Below are positions 30,415-38,469 of a stretch of 42,123 bases of DNA, in pieces. A program made the translations under genes and the position numbers. Position 1 is the first letter of the stretch. Each line of letters starts with the position of its first letter. Source of the DNA: Mesorhizobium sp. (lineage in GTDB: Bacteria > Pseudomonadota > Alphaproteobacteria > Rhizobiales > Rhizobiaceae). Below the pieces are notes generated by a model, which searched no databases, was not told the origin of the DNA, and saw nothing but the letters and a program-made list of their open reading frames with translations. The DNA lies in the NCBI GenBank assembly GCA_004020365.1, contig SAQR01000054.1, positions 1-42,123 on the forward strand, given 5' to 3'.

Positions 30415-31886
30415 TGGCGGCCAAGGCAATCATGCTGCAGGGCACGGGCTCCGATGTCGGCAAGACGGTGCTGGTCGCCGGCCTCTGCCGCGCGGCGAAG
30501 AAGCGTGGGCTGAAGGTGCGGCCGTTCAAGCCGCAGAACATGTCGAACAACGCTGCCGTCGCCAATATACCGGGCGACAAACTCGGCGGCGAGATCGGCC
30601 GCGCCCAATGGCTGCAGGCGATCGCCTGTGGCGTTGTGCCCACCGTCCATATGAACCCGGTGCTGCTCAAGCCGCAGACCGATATCGGCGCCCAGGTGGT
30701 GGTGCAGGGCAAGGTGTTCGGCGAGGCGCGGGCACGCGACTACCAGGCGCTAAAGGGCCGGCTGATGGATGCCGTGCTGGACTCCTGGGGCAAGGTCGGC
30801 GAGGGCGCCGACCTCGTCATCGTCGAAGGCGCCGGCTCGCCAGCCGAGATCAATCTCAGGAGCCGCGACATTGCCAATATGGGCTTTGCGACGCGCGCCA
30901 ATGTGCCGGTGATTCTCGTCGGCGACATCGATCGCGGCGGCGTCATCGCCTCGGTCGCCGGCACCCAGCTGATCCTGCCGGAAGAGGACCGGCGCATGAT
31001 TGCCGGCTATCTCATCAACAAGTTCCGCGGCGATGTCTCGCTGTTCGATGACGGCATCAAGGCGATCGAAAACTTCACCGGCTGGCGCTGTTTTGGCGTC
31101 GTGCCGTGGCTGAAGGCGGCGGCGCTGCTGCCCTCGGAAGATTCGGTGGTGCTCGAACGCCTGGCGTCCGGCGAGAAGCGCGCGCTGAAGGTCGCGGTGC
31201 CGATGCTTTCGCGCATCGCCAATTTCGATGACCTCGACCCGCTCAAGGCCGAGCCGCAGGTCGAGGTCGTCTTCGTGCCGCCCGGCCAGCACTTGCCAGA
31301 AGATGCCGGGCTGGTGATCATTCCCGGCTCAAAGTCGACGATCGGCGATCTCCTGAAATTCCGCGAGAATGGCTGGGACCGCGACCTTGCCGCGCATCGC
31401 AAGCGCGGCGGCCATGTGGTCGGCATCTGCGGCGGCTTCCAGATGCTCGGCCGTGTCGTGCGCGATCCCGACGGCATCGAGGGCAGGGTTACAGAGACAG
31501 AAGGGCTCGGCCTGCTCGATGTCGAAACGGTGATGGAGCCGGAAAAGACGGTGCGTAATGTCAGTGCGCGCTCGCTGCAGTTCGACCTGCCGCTCGAGGG
31601 CTACGAGATCCATCTCGGCCGCACCACCGGTCCGGACACGCTACGGCCGTCAGCCGTCATCGACGGCGCCGATGACGGCGCCATCTCGGCCGACGGCAAG
31701 GTGTCAGGCACCTACCTGCACGGGCTGTTTTCCGCCGACGCTTTTCGGGCGAAATTCCTGGACAACCTTGGCGTCAATGGCGGCGGCATCGACTACCGCG
31801 CCGAGGTCGAACGGGCGCTGGACGAGATCGCAGCCGAGCTGGAAACCCACCTCGACTGCGACGCGATTTTTGGTTTGGCGCGGTAG
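30414..31886 (+). CDS. cobQ: Cobyric acid synthase
   Basis: The 490-residue enzyme amidates four side chains of adenosylcobyrinic acid diamide in cobalamin synthesis, using glutamine and ATP. The N-terminal dethiobiotin-synthetase-like domain has the P-loop GTGSDVGKT and PFKPQNMSNN. The C-terminal class I glutaminase domain has C339 (GICGGFQMLG) and H436 (YLHGLF). The length is normal. It overlaps the DddQ-like gene by one base, with AGGA just before the ATG. No other cob gene is adjacent. The product would feed the corrinoid proteins needed by the MttB-type enzymes elsewhere in the window. A weak five-pair hairpin with TTTT follows the stop at 31887-31906. No cobalamin riboswitch was recognised upstream. 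Confidence 0.95.
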   Translation: MAAKAIMLQGTGSDVGKTVLVAGLCRAAKKRGLKVRPFKPQNMSNNAAVANIPGDKLGGEIGRAQWLQAIACGVVPTVHMNPVLLKPQTDIGAQVVVQGKVFGEARARDYQALKGRLMDAVLDSWGKVGEGADLVIVEGAGSPAEINLRSRDIANMGFATRANVPVILVGDIDRGGVIASVAGTQLILPEEDRRMIAGYLINKFRGDVSLFDDGIKAIENFTGWRCFGVVPWLKAAALLPSEDSVVLERLASGEKRALKVAVPMLSRIANFDDLDPLKAEPQVEVVFVPPGQHLPEDAGLVIIPGSKSTIGDLLKFRENGWDRDLAAHRKRGGHVVGICGGFQMLGRVVRDPDGIEGRVTETEGLGLLDVETVMEPEKTVRNVSARSLQFDLPLEGYEIHLGRTTGPDTLRPSAVIDGADDGAISADGKVSGTYLHGLFSADAFRAKFLDNLGVNGGGIDYRAEVERALDEIAAELETHLDCDAIFGLAR

Positions 31887-31962
31887 CTCCTCGGCGAAGG
31901 AGTTTTGACAGGTCGGATGTTACGTTTGAAGAACCGCATGCCTTGGCTGATCCTTCTGTTAC

Positions 31963-32010
31963 CTCGTGGGGGAGATGCCCGGCAGGGCAGAGGGGGGCGC
32001 GAAGGATCGC
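31963..32010 (-). repeat. GC-rich intergenic repeat, copy R1 (left arm of an inverted pair)
   Basis: This copy carries the common block (read on -) CTGCCCTGCCGGGCATCTC flanked by a C-run, and ends in GCGCGAAGGATCGC as copy R5 does in the opposite direction. With R2 at 32089-32137 it forms an inverted repeat of about 34 pairs with only two mismatches in the core, in the gap between cobQ and the VOC gene. Confidence 0.8.
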
Positions 32011-32088
32011 CAGCCTTTGCTATGACTCATTCTCAGCCACTAACCAGTCTGCGGACGTAGCTACTAACAGTTGACAGGCCGGCGGGAC

Positions 32089-32137
32089 AGCGCCCCCTCT
32101 GTCCTGCCGGACATCTCCCCCACAAGGGGGAGATTGG
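32089..32137 (+). repeat. GC-rich intergenic repeat, copy R2 (right arm of the inverted pair with R1)
   Basis: It contains CTGTCCTGCCGGACATCTC and a CCCCCACAAGGGGG end. The same core occurs at 31963, 38279, 38389 and 42077. Together with R1 it fills most of the 332-base gap after cobQ, which holds no gene that I can support. Confidence 0.8.
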
Positions 32138-32218
32138 CTGTCACTCGGCTTTTGCCAATCTCCAGCATTGACCACGACCTCGCTTCGCTCCTGCTTCGCC
32201 TGCAGCAGCGCACCATTT

Positions 32219-32638
32219 TCACGCCTTCTCGCCAGCCTTCGGCCAGTAAGTTCCAAACGACCAGACATTGCCTTCCGGATCGCTGCAGATGAACTCGCGG
32301 CTGCCATAGTCGCGGTCGGTGAGTTCTTCCAGTATTTCGGCGCCGGCCTTTTTTGCTCTGGCATAAGCGGCATCGGCATCGTCGACGGCGACATAGATCG
32401 ATCTGCCGCCACCCGGGCCAGGCGCACCGACCATCTGGCCAAACTTGTCGTCGCGTGCAGTGCCCAGCATGATCATCGAGGAGCCGAAAGTCAGTTCGGC
32501 GTGTTGGACGATGTCGCCTTCGCCGTAGCGGGCATGAACGGCAAAGCCGAAGGCTTCGCCAAGCCATTCGATCATCTTGGCGGCATTGCGGTAGCGCAAG
32601 GTGGGATAGAGTCTGGGCGGTTCGACTGACATGGTCAT
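32219..32638 (-). CDS. VOC-superfamily (glyoxalase/PhnB-like) protein
   Basis: The 139-residue protein has two beta-alpha-beta-beta-beta modules of the vicinal oxygen chelate fold. PTLRYRNAAKMIEWLGEAFGF and the closing EFICSDPEGNVWSFGTYWP are typical of glyoxalase-like or bleomycin-resistance-like proteins. Possible metal ligands are limited, so it may be a binding or PhnB-type protein rather than a glyoxalase. The start at 32638 follows AAGGAG with good spacing; a TTG 15 bases upstream is less likely. It is 85 bases downstream of the AraC-type gene in the same direction, so the regulator may share its transcript. Confidence 0.8.
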   Translation of the reverse strand: MTMSVEPPRLYPTLRYRNAAKMIEWLGEAFGFAVHARYGEGDIVQHAELTFGSSMIMLGTARDDKFGQMVGAPGPGGGRSIYVAVDDADAAYARAKKAGAEILEELTDRDYGSREFICSDPEGNVWSFGTYWPKAGEKA

Positions 32639-32722
32639 GACGATCTCCTTCAATTGGATTGGACGATAATCCAGTCTGGGCGAAGGCTGTTCCCACGTCT
32701 TGAAGAAATGTTACCTACGCAT

Positions 32723-33571
32723 CTATGCCTGGGCGGCGAGCGCCGTCGGCGTTTCGCCGGCAAGCTCGCGGAATTCGCGCACCAGATGCGCCTGGTCGGC
32801 ATAGCCGCAATCGGCGGCGATATCAGCCCAATCGGATTTGCCCTGCCCGGATTTGTCCTGCCTTGACAGGCCGAGCGCCCGGTTGAAGCGGACGATGCGC
32901 GACAGCGTCTTGGGGCCGACGCCGATCGCGTTGGAGAATTTTCCCAAGAGATGCTTGCGGCTCCAGCCCAGCCTTTCGGCGAGCGATGCGACGCGAATGC
33001 GGCCGCCCGAGACGATGATCCGGTCATAGGCCCAGGCGATTTCGGCCGGCGTTTCGCGGGCCTCAGTCAGCCGTGCGGCGACGAACGTCTCGACGATGGC
33101 GAAGCGTGCGCTCCAGCCGTGCGCATTGCCAAGTCGTTCGCGCAGCGCGATGCCTTCAATCCCGAGCACATCGTCGAGGCCGACCATGCGATCGGTCAGT
33201 TCGCTCATCGTAAGACCGAAGAAGCGTCGGGCGCCGAGCGGGGTGAAATTGACCTGGACGCAGCAGGCGTCGCCAAAAGATTCGATCACCACCGGACCGG
33301 CATAGAGGCCGGCGGCGAAACTGGCGAAGCGGTCGTTGTCGCCCGGCTCCTTGCCGAGCCCGATGGCGAAGGGTTCGGCAAAGCTGATGACCAGCGGCAC
33401 GGTCAGCGATGCATATTCGACGTTGCGGAAACGGCCGGGCATGGTTTCGCGGTAGCCGCAGATCTCAGTGACCGAACCCTGGAGCCAAGCGCCGGGCGCA
33501 CGCCGCACCATCTCGAACCGGTCGAGGCCAGGATTTTCACGTCGGCAGCCGTCTTCGCTCTTGGCGGGCAT
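32723..33571 (-). CDS. AraC-family transcriptional regulator
   Basis: The 282-residue protein has a ligand-binding N-terminal part and a C-terminal AraC/XylS double helix-turn-helix. The first helix-turn-helix is around RVASLAERLGWSRKHLLGKF, and the second around DWADIAADCGYADQAHLVREF. The N-terminal part with CGYRETMPGRFRNVEYASL resembles DUF6597-type sensory domains. The start at 33571 is set by GGAAGGAAA upstream; the open frame runs on to 34084 but that extension crosses a repeat element and has no family similarity. The VOC gene follows on the same strand and may be its target. A terminator of the small membrane-protein gene lies 50 bases upstream. Confidence 0.88.
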   Translation of the reverse strand: MPAKSEDGCRRENPGLDRFEMVRRAPGAWLQGSVTEICGYRETMPGRFRNVEYASLTVPLVISFAEPFAIGLGKEPGDNDRFASFAAGLYAGPVVIESFGDACCVQVNFTPLGARRFFGLTMSELTDRMVGLDDVLGIEGIALRERLGNAHGWSARFAIVETFVAARLTEARETPAEIAWAYDRIIVSGGRIRVASLAERLGWSRKHLLGKFSNAIGVGPKTLSRIVRFNRALGLSRQDKSGQGKSDWADIAADCGYADQAHLVREFRELAGETPTALAAQA

Positions 33572-33617
33572 GAGCGCTTTCCTTCCGCCCAAGGAGTCTA
33601 GCAGACCAGGCCCAAGA

Positions 33618-33648
33618 ATCAAAAGCGCCCGGCTTGTAGCCGGGCGCT
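33618..33648 (-). terminator. Rho-independent terminator of the small membrane-protein gene
   Basis: On the minus strand AGCGCCCGGCT pairs perfectly with AGCCGGGCGCT (11 pairs, three-base loop), followed by TTTTGATT. It lies 25 bases after the small gene and separates it from the AraC-type gene. Confidence 0.85.
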
Positions 33649-33672
33649 CCGAGTTGCCTGAGATTTGAATAC

Positions 33673-33843
33673 TTAAGCGCCGCGAACCAGGCAGCCGCCG
33701 GCAAGCACGATATAAGCGATGAGGACGATCCACACCGCGCCCAGGGGAAGGAACGCAAAAACGCCGAGGGCGGCGAGCAGGCCGATGACGGCGATAACAA
33801 GGGATATGATGAAAATGAGCTGCGTAGGCGCACTGAGATTCAT
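33673..33843 (-). CDS. Small membrane protein with two transmembrane segments
   Basis: The 56-residue product is almost entirely hydrophobic: two helices at about residues 9-29 and 32-50 with short polar ends. The start at 33843 is preferred because GGAGGAG lies six bases upstream; an ATG at 33861 would bury this site inside the gene. A strong terminator follows. It is similar in kind to many short rhizobial membrane proteins of unknown role. No function is suggested by the neighbours. Confidence 0.75.
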   Translation of the reverse strand: MNLSAPTQLIFIISLVIAVIGLLAALGVFAFLPLGAVWIVLIAYIVLAGGCLVRGA

Positions 33844-33995
33844 GTGTGGCTCCTCCGACATGATTCGTACAACCGCATCCTATCAGGCGCCCCGTTGACA
33901 AACCAATCAGCGTGCGCAGCGGGTTCGCCCGGTCGGCCGGTAGCTTGATGGGAGTAGCCCGAAGGATGAGGCTGCGTTGCTGTGGACGCCTTCTC

Positions 33996-34140
33996 CCTTC
34001 TCCCCTTGTGGGAGAAGGTGGCCTAGCGAAGCTCGGTCGGATGAGGGGTGTTCCAGCTTGGCAAAACCGCACTCCGGCCAGCACCCCTCAACCGTCTTGG
34101 CGCTGCGCGCCAATCCACCTTCTCCCACTAGGGAGAAGGG
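33996..34140. repeat. Palindromic rhizobial-type intergenic element
   Basis: The left arm CCTTCTCCCCTTGTGGGAGA (from about 33997) and the right arm ending at 34140 are inverted copies of a CCTTCTCCC...GGGAGAAGG block. An inner pair, GAGGGGTG and CACCCCTC, lies between them, so the whole 145 bases can fold as a nested hairpin. Elements with such sequences are abundant between genes in rhizobia; the exact family name is not verified. It lies in the 468-base gap between the small membrane gene and the TerB-like gene, which holds no other gene I can support. Confidence 0.75.
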
Positions 34141-34311
34141 AAGAGCCGCGCCCGTGCACGCCAATATCTGCCGCATTGCCGCCGGCCAGTCGCCGCGCTA
34201 TCTCAGGCGACCTGCCTGCCTAGGCGACTTTTTGCCGGAGCCCACAGCCGACCGTTTGCGCAAGGCCGATTCCGCGCTACCTATTTGCAACGAATCGGAA
34301 AGGGGACGCTG

Positions 34312-34743
34312 ATGGCATTCGCATTGCTGGAGCAGATACGCTCGATCTTCGACGGCGACCCCGGCGTGCGCAAGGTTGCGGACGATCCGGTGCTGTCGGC
34401 GGAATTGCTGATGCTGTTTCGCATGATTTTGGCCGACGGCACGGTCAGCGAGAGCGAGATGGCCGCGTTCAGGCGCATCTGCCGGGAAGCCTTCGGCATT
34501 CCGGATGCCAGCATCGACAGCGTCATCGAATATCTCAACGAGTTCGGCTACGAAACCAACGGCTCGCAAGCCATCGCGCAGTTCCGTGACCTCGACGTCG
34601 AGAGGCGCAGCCTGCTTGCCCGCCATATGGCCGAGATTGCCAAGGCTGATTCGCAACTTGCCGGGACCGAGATGCAGCTGTTGCGCCGCACCCTCGACTT
34701 GCTCGACATCAGCCCCGCCGATGTGGTGAAGGCCGAAGAGTAA
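34312..34743 (+). CDS. TerB-like (tellurite-resistance-related) protein
   Basis: The 143-residue helical protein has the acidic TerB signature FRMILADGTVSESEMAAFRRI near residue 37-57 and a second AEIAKADSQLAGTEMQLLRR block near 115-135. TerB-fold proteins bind divalent metal through such acidic turns and occur in many contexts besides tellurite resistance. No other ter gene is nearby. The start at 34312 has AGGGG eight to nine bases upstream; a TTG at 34285 is less likely. It converges with the peptide-transporter ATPase gene, 21 bases away. Confidence 0.8.
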   Translation: MAFALLEQIRSIFDGDPGVRKVADDPVLSAELLMLFRMILADGTVSESEMAAFRRICREAFGIPDASIDSVIEYLNEFGYETNGSQAIAQFRDLDVERRSLLARHMAEIAKADSQLAGTEMQLLRRTLDLLDISPADVVKAEE

Positions 34744-34764
34744 GCCTCTCCAACGGTCGGCTGT

Positions 34765-36408
34765 TCACCCCTGTTCCTGTAAGCGCCGGGCAATCGCGCG
34801 GTGCAGGTCCGGGGCCGCAGCGACCAGCGCCTTCGCCGCTTCGGACTGCGGATGGTCGAGTACCCGGCTCGTCCTGCCGCGCTCGACGATCTTGCCGGCA
34901 TGCATGATCATCACCTGGTCGGTGATGGCGCGGGCAACGGTCAGATCGTGGGTGATGAACAGATAGGCAACGCCGAGCTTCTGGTTGAGCTCGGCGAACA
35001 GATCGAGAATCTGGGCGCGGATCGAGACGTCGAGCGCCGAGACCGGCTCGTCGGCGACGACCAGCTTGGGGCGGGTGATGATGGCGCGGGCGATCGAGAG
35101 GCGCTGGCGCTGGCCGCCTGAAAATTCGTGCGGATATTTGTCCATGTCGCGTGGACCAAGGCCGACCTCGTGCAAGGCCTTTGCCACCATCTCGCGCCGT
35201 TCTGCATTCGTCGGCTTCTTCTCCAGCACATGCAGCGGCTCGGCGACCAGTTTTTCGACCTTCTGGCGCGGATCGAATGAGCCGTAAGGGTCCTGGAACA
35301 CCACCTGCATGTCGCGGCGCGCCGGCTTGAGCTCCGCCTCGCTCTTGCCGGTGATGACTTCGCCGCGAAACCGGATCGTTCCCGATGTCGGCCCGTCCAG
35401 CGCCAGGATCATGCGGGCAAGCGTGGACTTGCCGCAGCCGGAACGCCCGACCAGCGCCACCGACTGCCCGGGGTCAATCGAGAACGACACATCGTCGACA
35501 GCGCGGGTCGGTGCCGCGCGCTTCAGCAGCGATTTGCGCCGTCCCGGATAGTCCCGCGTCACTCTCTCTACCTGAAGAAGAGGTTTGGCAGCCTGGAGCA
35601 GGGGGTCGTCCTGGCCGACTTCGTGCGTCCTGGCACGCGCCGGCACATGCATCGAGGCCTGCGCCAGTTGTCTTGTGTAGGGATGGCGCTGTTCTGACAA
35701 GGTGCGCGCCGTGTCGCCGGCCTCCATCACTTCACCGTGGCGCAGGATGGTGATGCGGTCCGCCATTTCGGTCACCACTGCGAGGTCGTGCGAGATCAAC
35801 AGCAGACCCATGCGGTTTTCTGCGACCAGATCGCGCAACAGGTCGAGGATCTGCGCCTGCAGCACGACGTCGAGCGCCGTCGTCGGCTCGTCGGCGATCA
35901 GCAGTTTTGGTTTCAGCGCGCAGGCAATGGCGATGACGACGCGCTGGCGCTGGCCGCCGGAAAGCTCGTGCGGATAGCGCGACAGCGGGAATTGCGCTGA
36001 GGGCAGGCCAACCCGGTCGAGCATTTTTCGTGCGCGGTCCTCGGCGTCGGCGCGGCTTGCCCTGGTGTGCCAGCGGATGCCTTCGGCGACCTGCTCGCCA
36101 ATCGTTTTGACCGGGTTCAGCGCCGTCATCGGTTCCTGGAAAACCATGCCGATATCATCGCCGCGCAGCGCGCACATCTGGTCTTCGCTGGCCGCAAGGA
36201 TGTCGATGCCGTCGAAGGCGATGCGCCCGCTGGCGCGCGCCGCCCAAGGCAGAAGCCGCATCACCGTCAGCGCCGTGATCGATTTGCCCGAGCCGGATTC
36301 GCCGACCAGTCCCATCACCTCGCCGGGCGCGACGGAGAGCTCGACATCGCTCAGGATCGGCGTGTCGCCGATCGTCAGCGACAATTTCTCGATTTCGAGC
36401 AGGCTCAT
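34765..36408 (-). CDS. Oligopeptide-type ABC transporter, fused double ATP-binding protein (DppD-DppF-like)
   Basis: The 547-residue cytoplasmic protein holds two complete ATPase domains. The first has Walker A GESGSGKS and signature LSGGQRQR; the second has Walker A GRSGCGKS and signature FSGGQRQR. Each is followed by a Walker B (LLIADEPTTALD and VVADEPVSALD). The peptide-type C-terminal extension is present. It should power the two adjacent permeases. Its ATG overlaps the stop codon of the preceding permease as ATGA, so the genes are translationally coupled. It closes the transport operon. Confidence 0.92.
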   Translation of the reverse strand: MSLLEIEKLSLTIGDTPILSDVELSVAPGEVMGLVGESGSGKSITALTVMRLLPWAARASGRIAFDGIDILAASEDQMCALRGDDIGMVFQEPMTALNPVKTIGEQVAEGIRWHTRASRADAEDRARKMLDRVGLPSAQFPLSRYPHELSGGQRQRVVIAIACALKPKLLIADEPTTALDVVLQAQILDLLRDLVAENRMGLLLISHDLAVVTEMADRITILRHGEVMEAGDTARTLSEQRHPYTRQLAQASMHVPARARTHEVGQDDPLLQAAKPLLQVERVTRDYPGRRKSLLKRAAPTRAVDDVSFSIDPGQSVALVGRSGCGKSTLARMILALDGPTSGTIRFRGEVITGKSEAELKPARRDMQVVFQDPYGSFDPRQKVEKLVAEPLHVLEKKPTNAERREMVAKALHEVGLGPRDMDKYPHEFSGGQRQRLSIARAIITRPKLVVADEPVSALDVSIRAQILDLFAELNQKLGVAYLFITHDLTVARAITDQVMIMHAGKIVERGRTSRVLDHPQSEAAKALVAAAPDLHRAIARRLQEQG

Positions 36409-37274
36409 CGCTGTCGCCGCGATTTGGGGTCGAGGATGTCGGCAATGCCGTCGCCGAGCAGGTTCAGTCCAAGCACGGTGACGACGATCGCCATGCCTGG
36501 AAAGATCGCCATCCACGGCGCCGCCACCATGCGGGTCTGCGCGTCGAACAGCATCCGCCCCCAGCTCGGCATCGGCGGCTGTGTGCCGAGCCCGACATAG
36601 GAAAGCCCGGCTTCGGCCAGGATGCCGAGCGCGAACTGGACGGTGCCTTGCACCAGGAGCAAAGTGACGATGTTGGGCAGCACGTGTTCCATGGTGATCA
36701 GTGCTTTGCCTTTTCCGGCGGCGCGCGCGGCGAGGATGAATTCGCGCGGCCAGATCGCCAGCGCGCCGGCCCGGGCGACGCGGGCGAAGACCGGGATGTT
36801 GAAGATGCCGATGGCGATGATGGCGTTGAGCGCGCCCGGCCCGAAGATTGCGGTGATCATGATCGCCGACAAAAGGGCAGGGAAGGCGAAGACGAGATCA
36901 TTCAGCCGCATCACCGCTTCGTCGACGACGCCGCCGCGCGCCGCGGCAAGGGCGCCGAGCGGCACGCCGACGCCCATGCCGATACCGACCGCCACCAGCG
37001 CCACGGCGATCGAATTGCGGGCCCCGACCATGATCATGGAAAAAATGTCGCGGCCGAAATGATCGGTGCCGAACCAGTGCACAGGCGAGGGTGCCTGGGT
37101 CTTGTCGGCGATGATCAGCCTTGTGACGTCAAAAGGCGTCCAGAAGAACGAGACGATGGCGACCGCCGCCACCAGTGCAGTGATGACGAAGCCGGTGAGG
37201 AACGATCGGTTGGTGAAAGCCTTGACGAGGATGTCGGCAAAATTTTCCTCTGGGATGTCGAAGCGCAACGTCAT
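36405..37274 (-). CDS. Oligopeptide-type ABC transporter permease (DppC-like)
   Basis: The 289-residue inner-membrane protein begins with a cytoplasmic head and then about six transmembrane helices. WFGTDHFGRDIFSMIMVGAR is the characteristic DppC/OppC motif, and the EAA loop (EFILAARAAGKGKALITMEHVLPN) contacts the ATPase. The start at 37274 is chosen because it overlaps the stop codon of the upstream permease as ATGA; the longer open frame to 37712 lies inside that gene. Its own stop overlaps the ATPase start. Confidence 0.92.
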   Translation of the reverse strand: MTLRFDIPEENFADILVKAFTNRSFLTGFVITALVAAVAIVSFFWTPFDVTRLIIADKTQAPSPVHWFGTDHFGRDIFSMIMVGARNSIAVALVAVGIGMGVGVPLGALAAARGGVVDEAVMRLNDLVFAFPALLSAIMITAIFGPGALNAIIAIGIFNIPVFARVARAGALAIWPREFILAARAAGKGKALITMEHVLPNIVTLLLVQGTVQFALGILAEAGLSYVGLGTQPPMPSWGRMLFDAQTRMVAAPWMAIFPGMAIVVTVLGLNLLGDGIADILDPKSRRQR

Positions 37275-38218
37275 TGGCGGCTTCTCAGGCGCGGATCGAC
37301 GACCGCATAGGAGAGATCGACAAGCAGGTTGACGGCGATGACGGCGGCGACCAGCAGCATGACGACGCTTTCGACGACGATCAGGTCGCGCTGGGTGATC
37401 GCCTGGAACACCAGCCGGCCAAGGCCGGGCAGGTAAAAGACGTTTTCTATGATGATGGTGCCGGCGAGCAGAAAGGCGAATTGCAGGCCGAGAATGGTCA
37501 GCACCGGGATCATCGCGTTGCGCAGCGCGTGCCGCCACAGCACCGCGCGAAAGGGCAGGCCCTTGGCGCGGGCAGTGCGGATATAGTCCTCGTTCAGCAC
37601 TTCGATCAGCGCCGAGCGGGTAACGCGGGCGAGGATCGCCGCTTGCGGCAGAGCGAGCGCGATCGCCGGCAGGACCAGCGATTTCAGCGCCACCCAGACG
37701 CCGGCGCTCCATCCCGGAAAGCCGCCGGCCGGCACCAGCCGCAGCCAGACGGCAAACAGGTAGATCAGCATCAGCGCAAACCAGAAGTTCGGCACGGCAA
37801 CACCAAGCTGGGCGGCGCCCATCGCGATCGTGTCGCCGGCCCGTCCGTGCCGGCCGGCGGAAAACAGCCCGACCGGAATGGCGATGATGGTCGACAGCGC
37901 CAGCGCGATCAGCGCCAGCGGCAGCGAGACCACGATGCGCTCGCGGACCAGGTCGATGACCGGCACCGAATAGGTGTAGGAACGGCCGAAATCAAGGCTC
38001 AGCAAGCCGCCGGCCCAGTGCAGATAGCGCAGCGCAAGGGGGGCGTTGAGGCCCATCTGGTTGCGCAGCAACTCGACCTGGTCGGCGCTAGCGTTCATGC
38101 CAAGCATCAGCCGTGCCGGGTCGCCTGGAATGATCTCCAGCACAGCGAAGACCACCATCGAGGCCAGAACCAGGGTGATGAGGGCGATGGCAAGACGCTT
38201 GAGGAGATAGGCGGTCAT
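37271..38218 (-). CDS. Oligopeptide-type ABC transporter permease (DppB-like)
   Basis: The 315-residue membrane protein has the DppB/OppB pattern: YLLKRLAIALITLVLASMVVF as first helix, EIIPGDPARLMLG just after it, and an EAA loop (EDYIRTARAKGLPFRAVLWRHALRN). It should pair with the DppC-like protein for import of peptides or similar compounds. No good Shine-Dalgarno precedes the ATG at 38218, and the 251-base gap before it holds a long inverted repeat. It overlaps the downstream permease by four bases. Confidence 0.92.
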   Translation of the reverse strand: MTAYLLKRLAIALITLVLASMVVFAVLEIIPGDPARLMLGMNASADQVELLRNQMGLNAPLALRYLHWAGGLLSLDFGRSYTYSVPVIDLVRERIVVSLPLALIALALSTIIAIPVGLFSAGRHGRAGDTIAMGAAQLGVAVPNFWFALMLIYLFAVWLRLVPAGGFPGWSAGVWVALKSLVLPAIALALPQAAILARVTRSALIEVLNEDYIRTARAKGLPFRAVLWRHALRNAMIPVLTILGLQFAFLLAGTIIIENVFYLPGLGRLVFQAITQRDLIVVESVVMLLVAAVIAVNLLVDLSYAVVDPRLRSRQ

Positions 38219-38278
38219 GGGGGGAGGACCGCAGGTCCGCTCAACGCGGCAACTGGATGAAGGTCGCGTTCCCGCCAA

Positions 38279-38323
38279 CCCCCCTCTGTCCTGCCGGACA
38301 TCTCCCCCTCAAGGGGGAAGATT
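38279..38323 (+). repeat. GC-rich intergenic repeat, copy R3
   Basis: This copy has the core CTGTCCTGCCGGACATCTC followed by CCCCCTCAAGGGGG, and is inverted relative to R4 at 38389-38433. It sits between the binding-protein gene and the first permease gene of the peptide transporter. Confidence 0.85.
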
Positions 38324-38388
38324 GGCGGTTGCCATGCCGGTGCTTGCCTTGCAACGCTGAAGGTTAGCGAAAGCAGTAACGAGGGCTT

Positions 38389-38433
38389 AATCTCCCCGCT
38401 TGAGGGGGAGATGTCCGGCAGGACAGAGGGGGG
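38389..38433 (-). repeat. GC-rich intergenic repeat, copy R4
   Basis: Read on the minus strand it has the same core as R3 with few differences over about 45 bases. R3 and R4 can pair into a very stable stem with a loop of about 65 bases in the leftward operon mRNA, just after the binding-protein gene. Confidence 0.85.
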
Positions 38434-38469
38434 TGCCACCGACTGCAAGTTTCGCACGTCAGCAGCCCC

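Noticed and set aside
31887-31906. Terminator after cobQ
   Set aside because: The stem has only five pairs, so it is mentioned with the gene but not called as a separate feature.
33572-34084. N-terminal extension of the AraC-type regulator
   Set aside because: The extension runs through the terminator, the small membrane-protein gene and a repeat element, and a good ribosome site supports the start at 33571.
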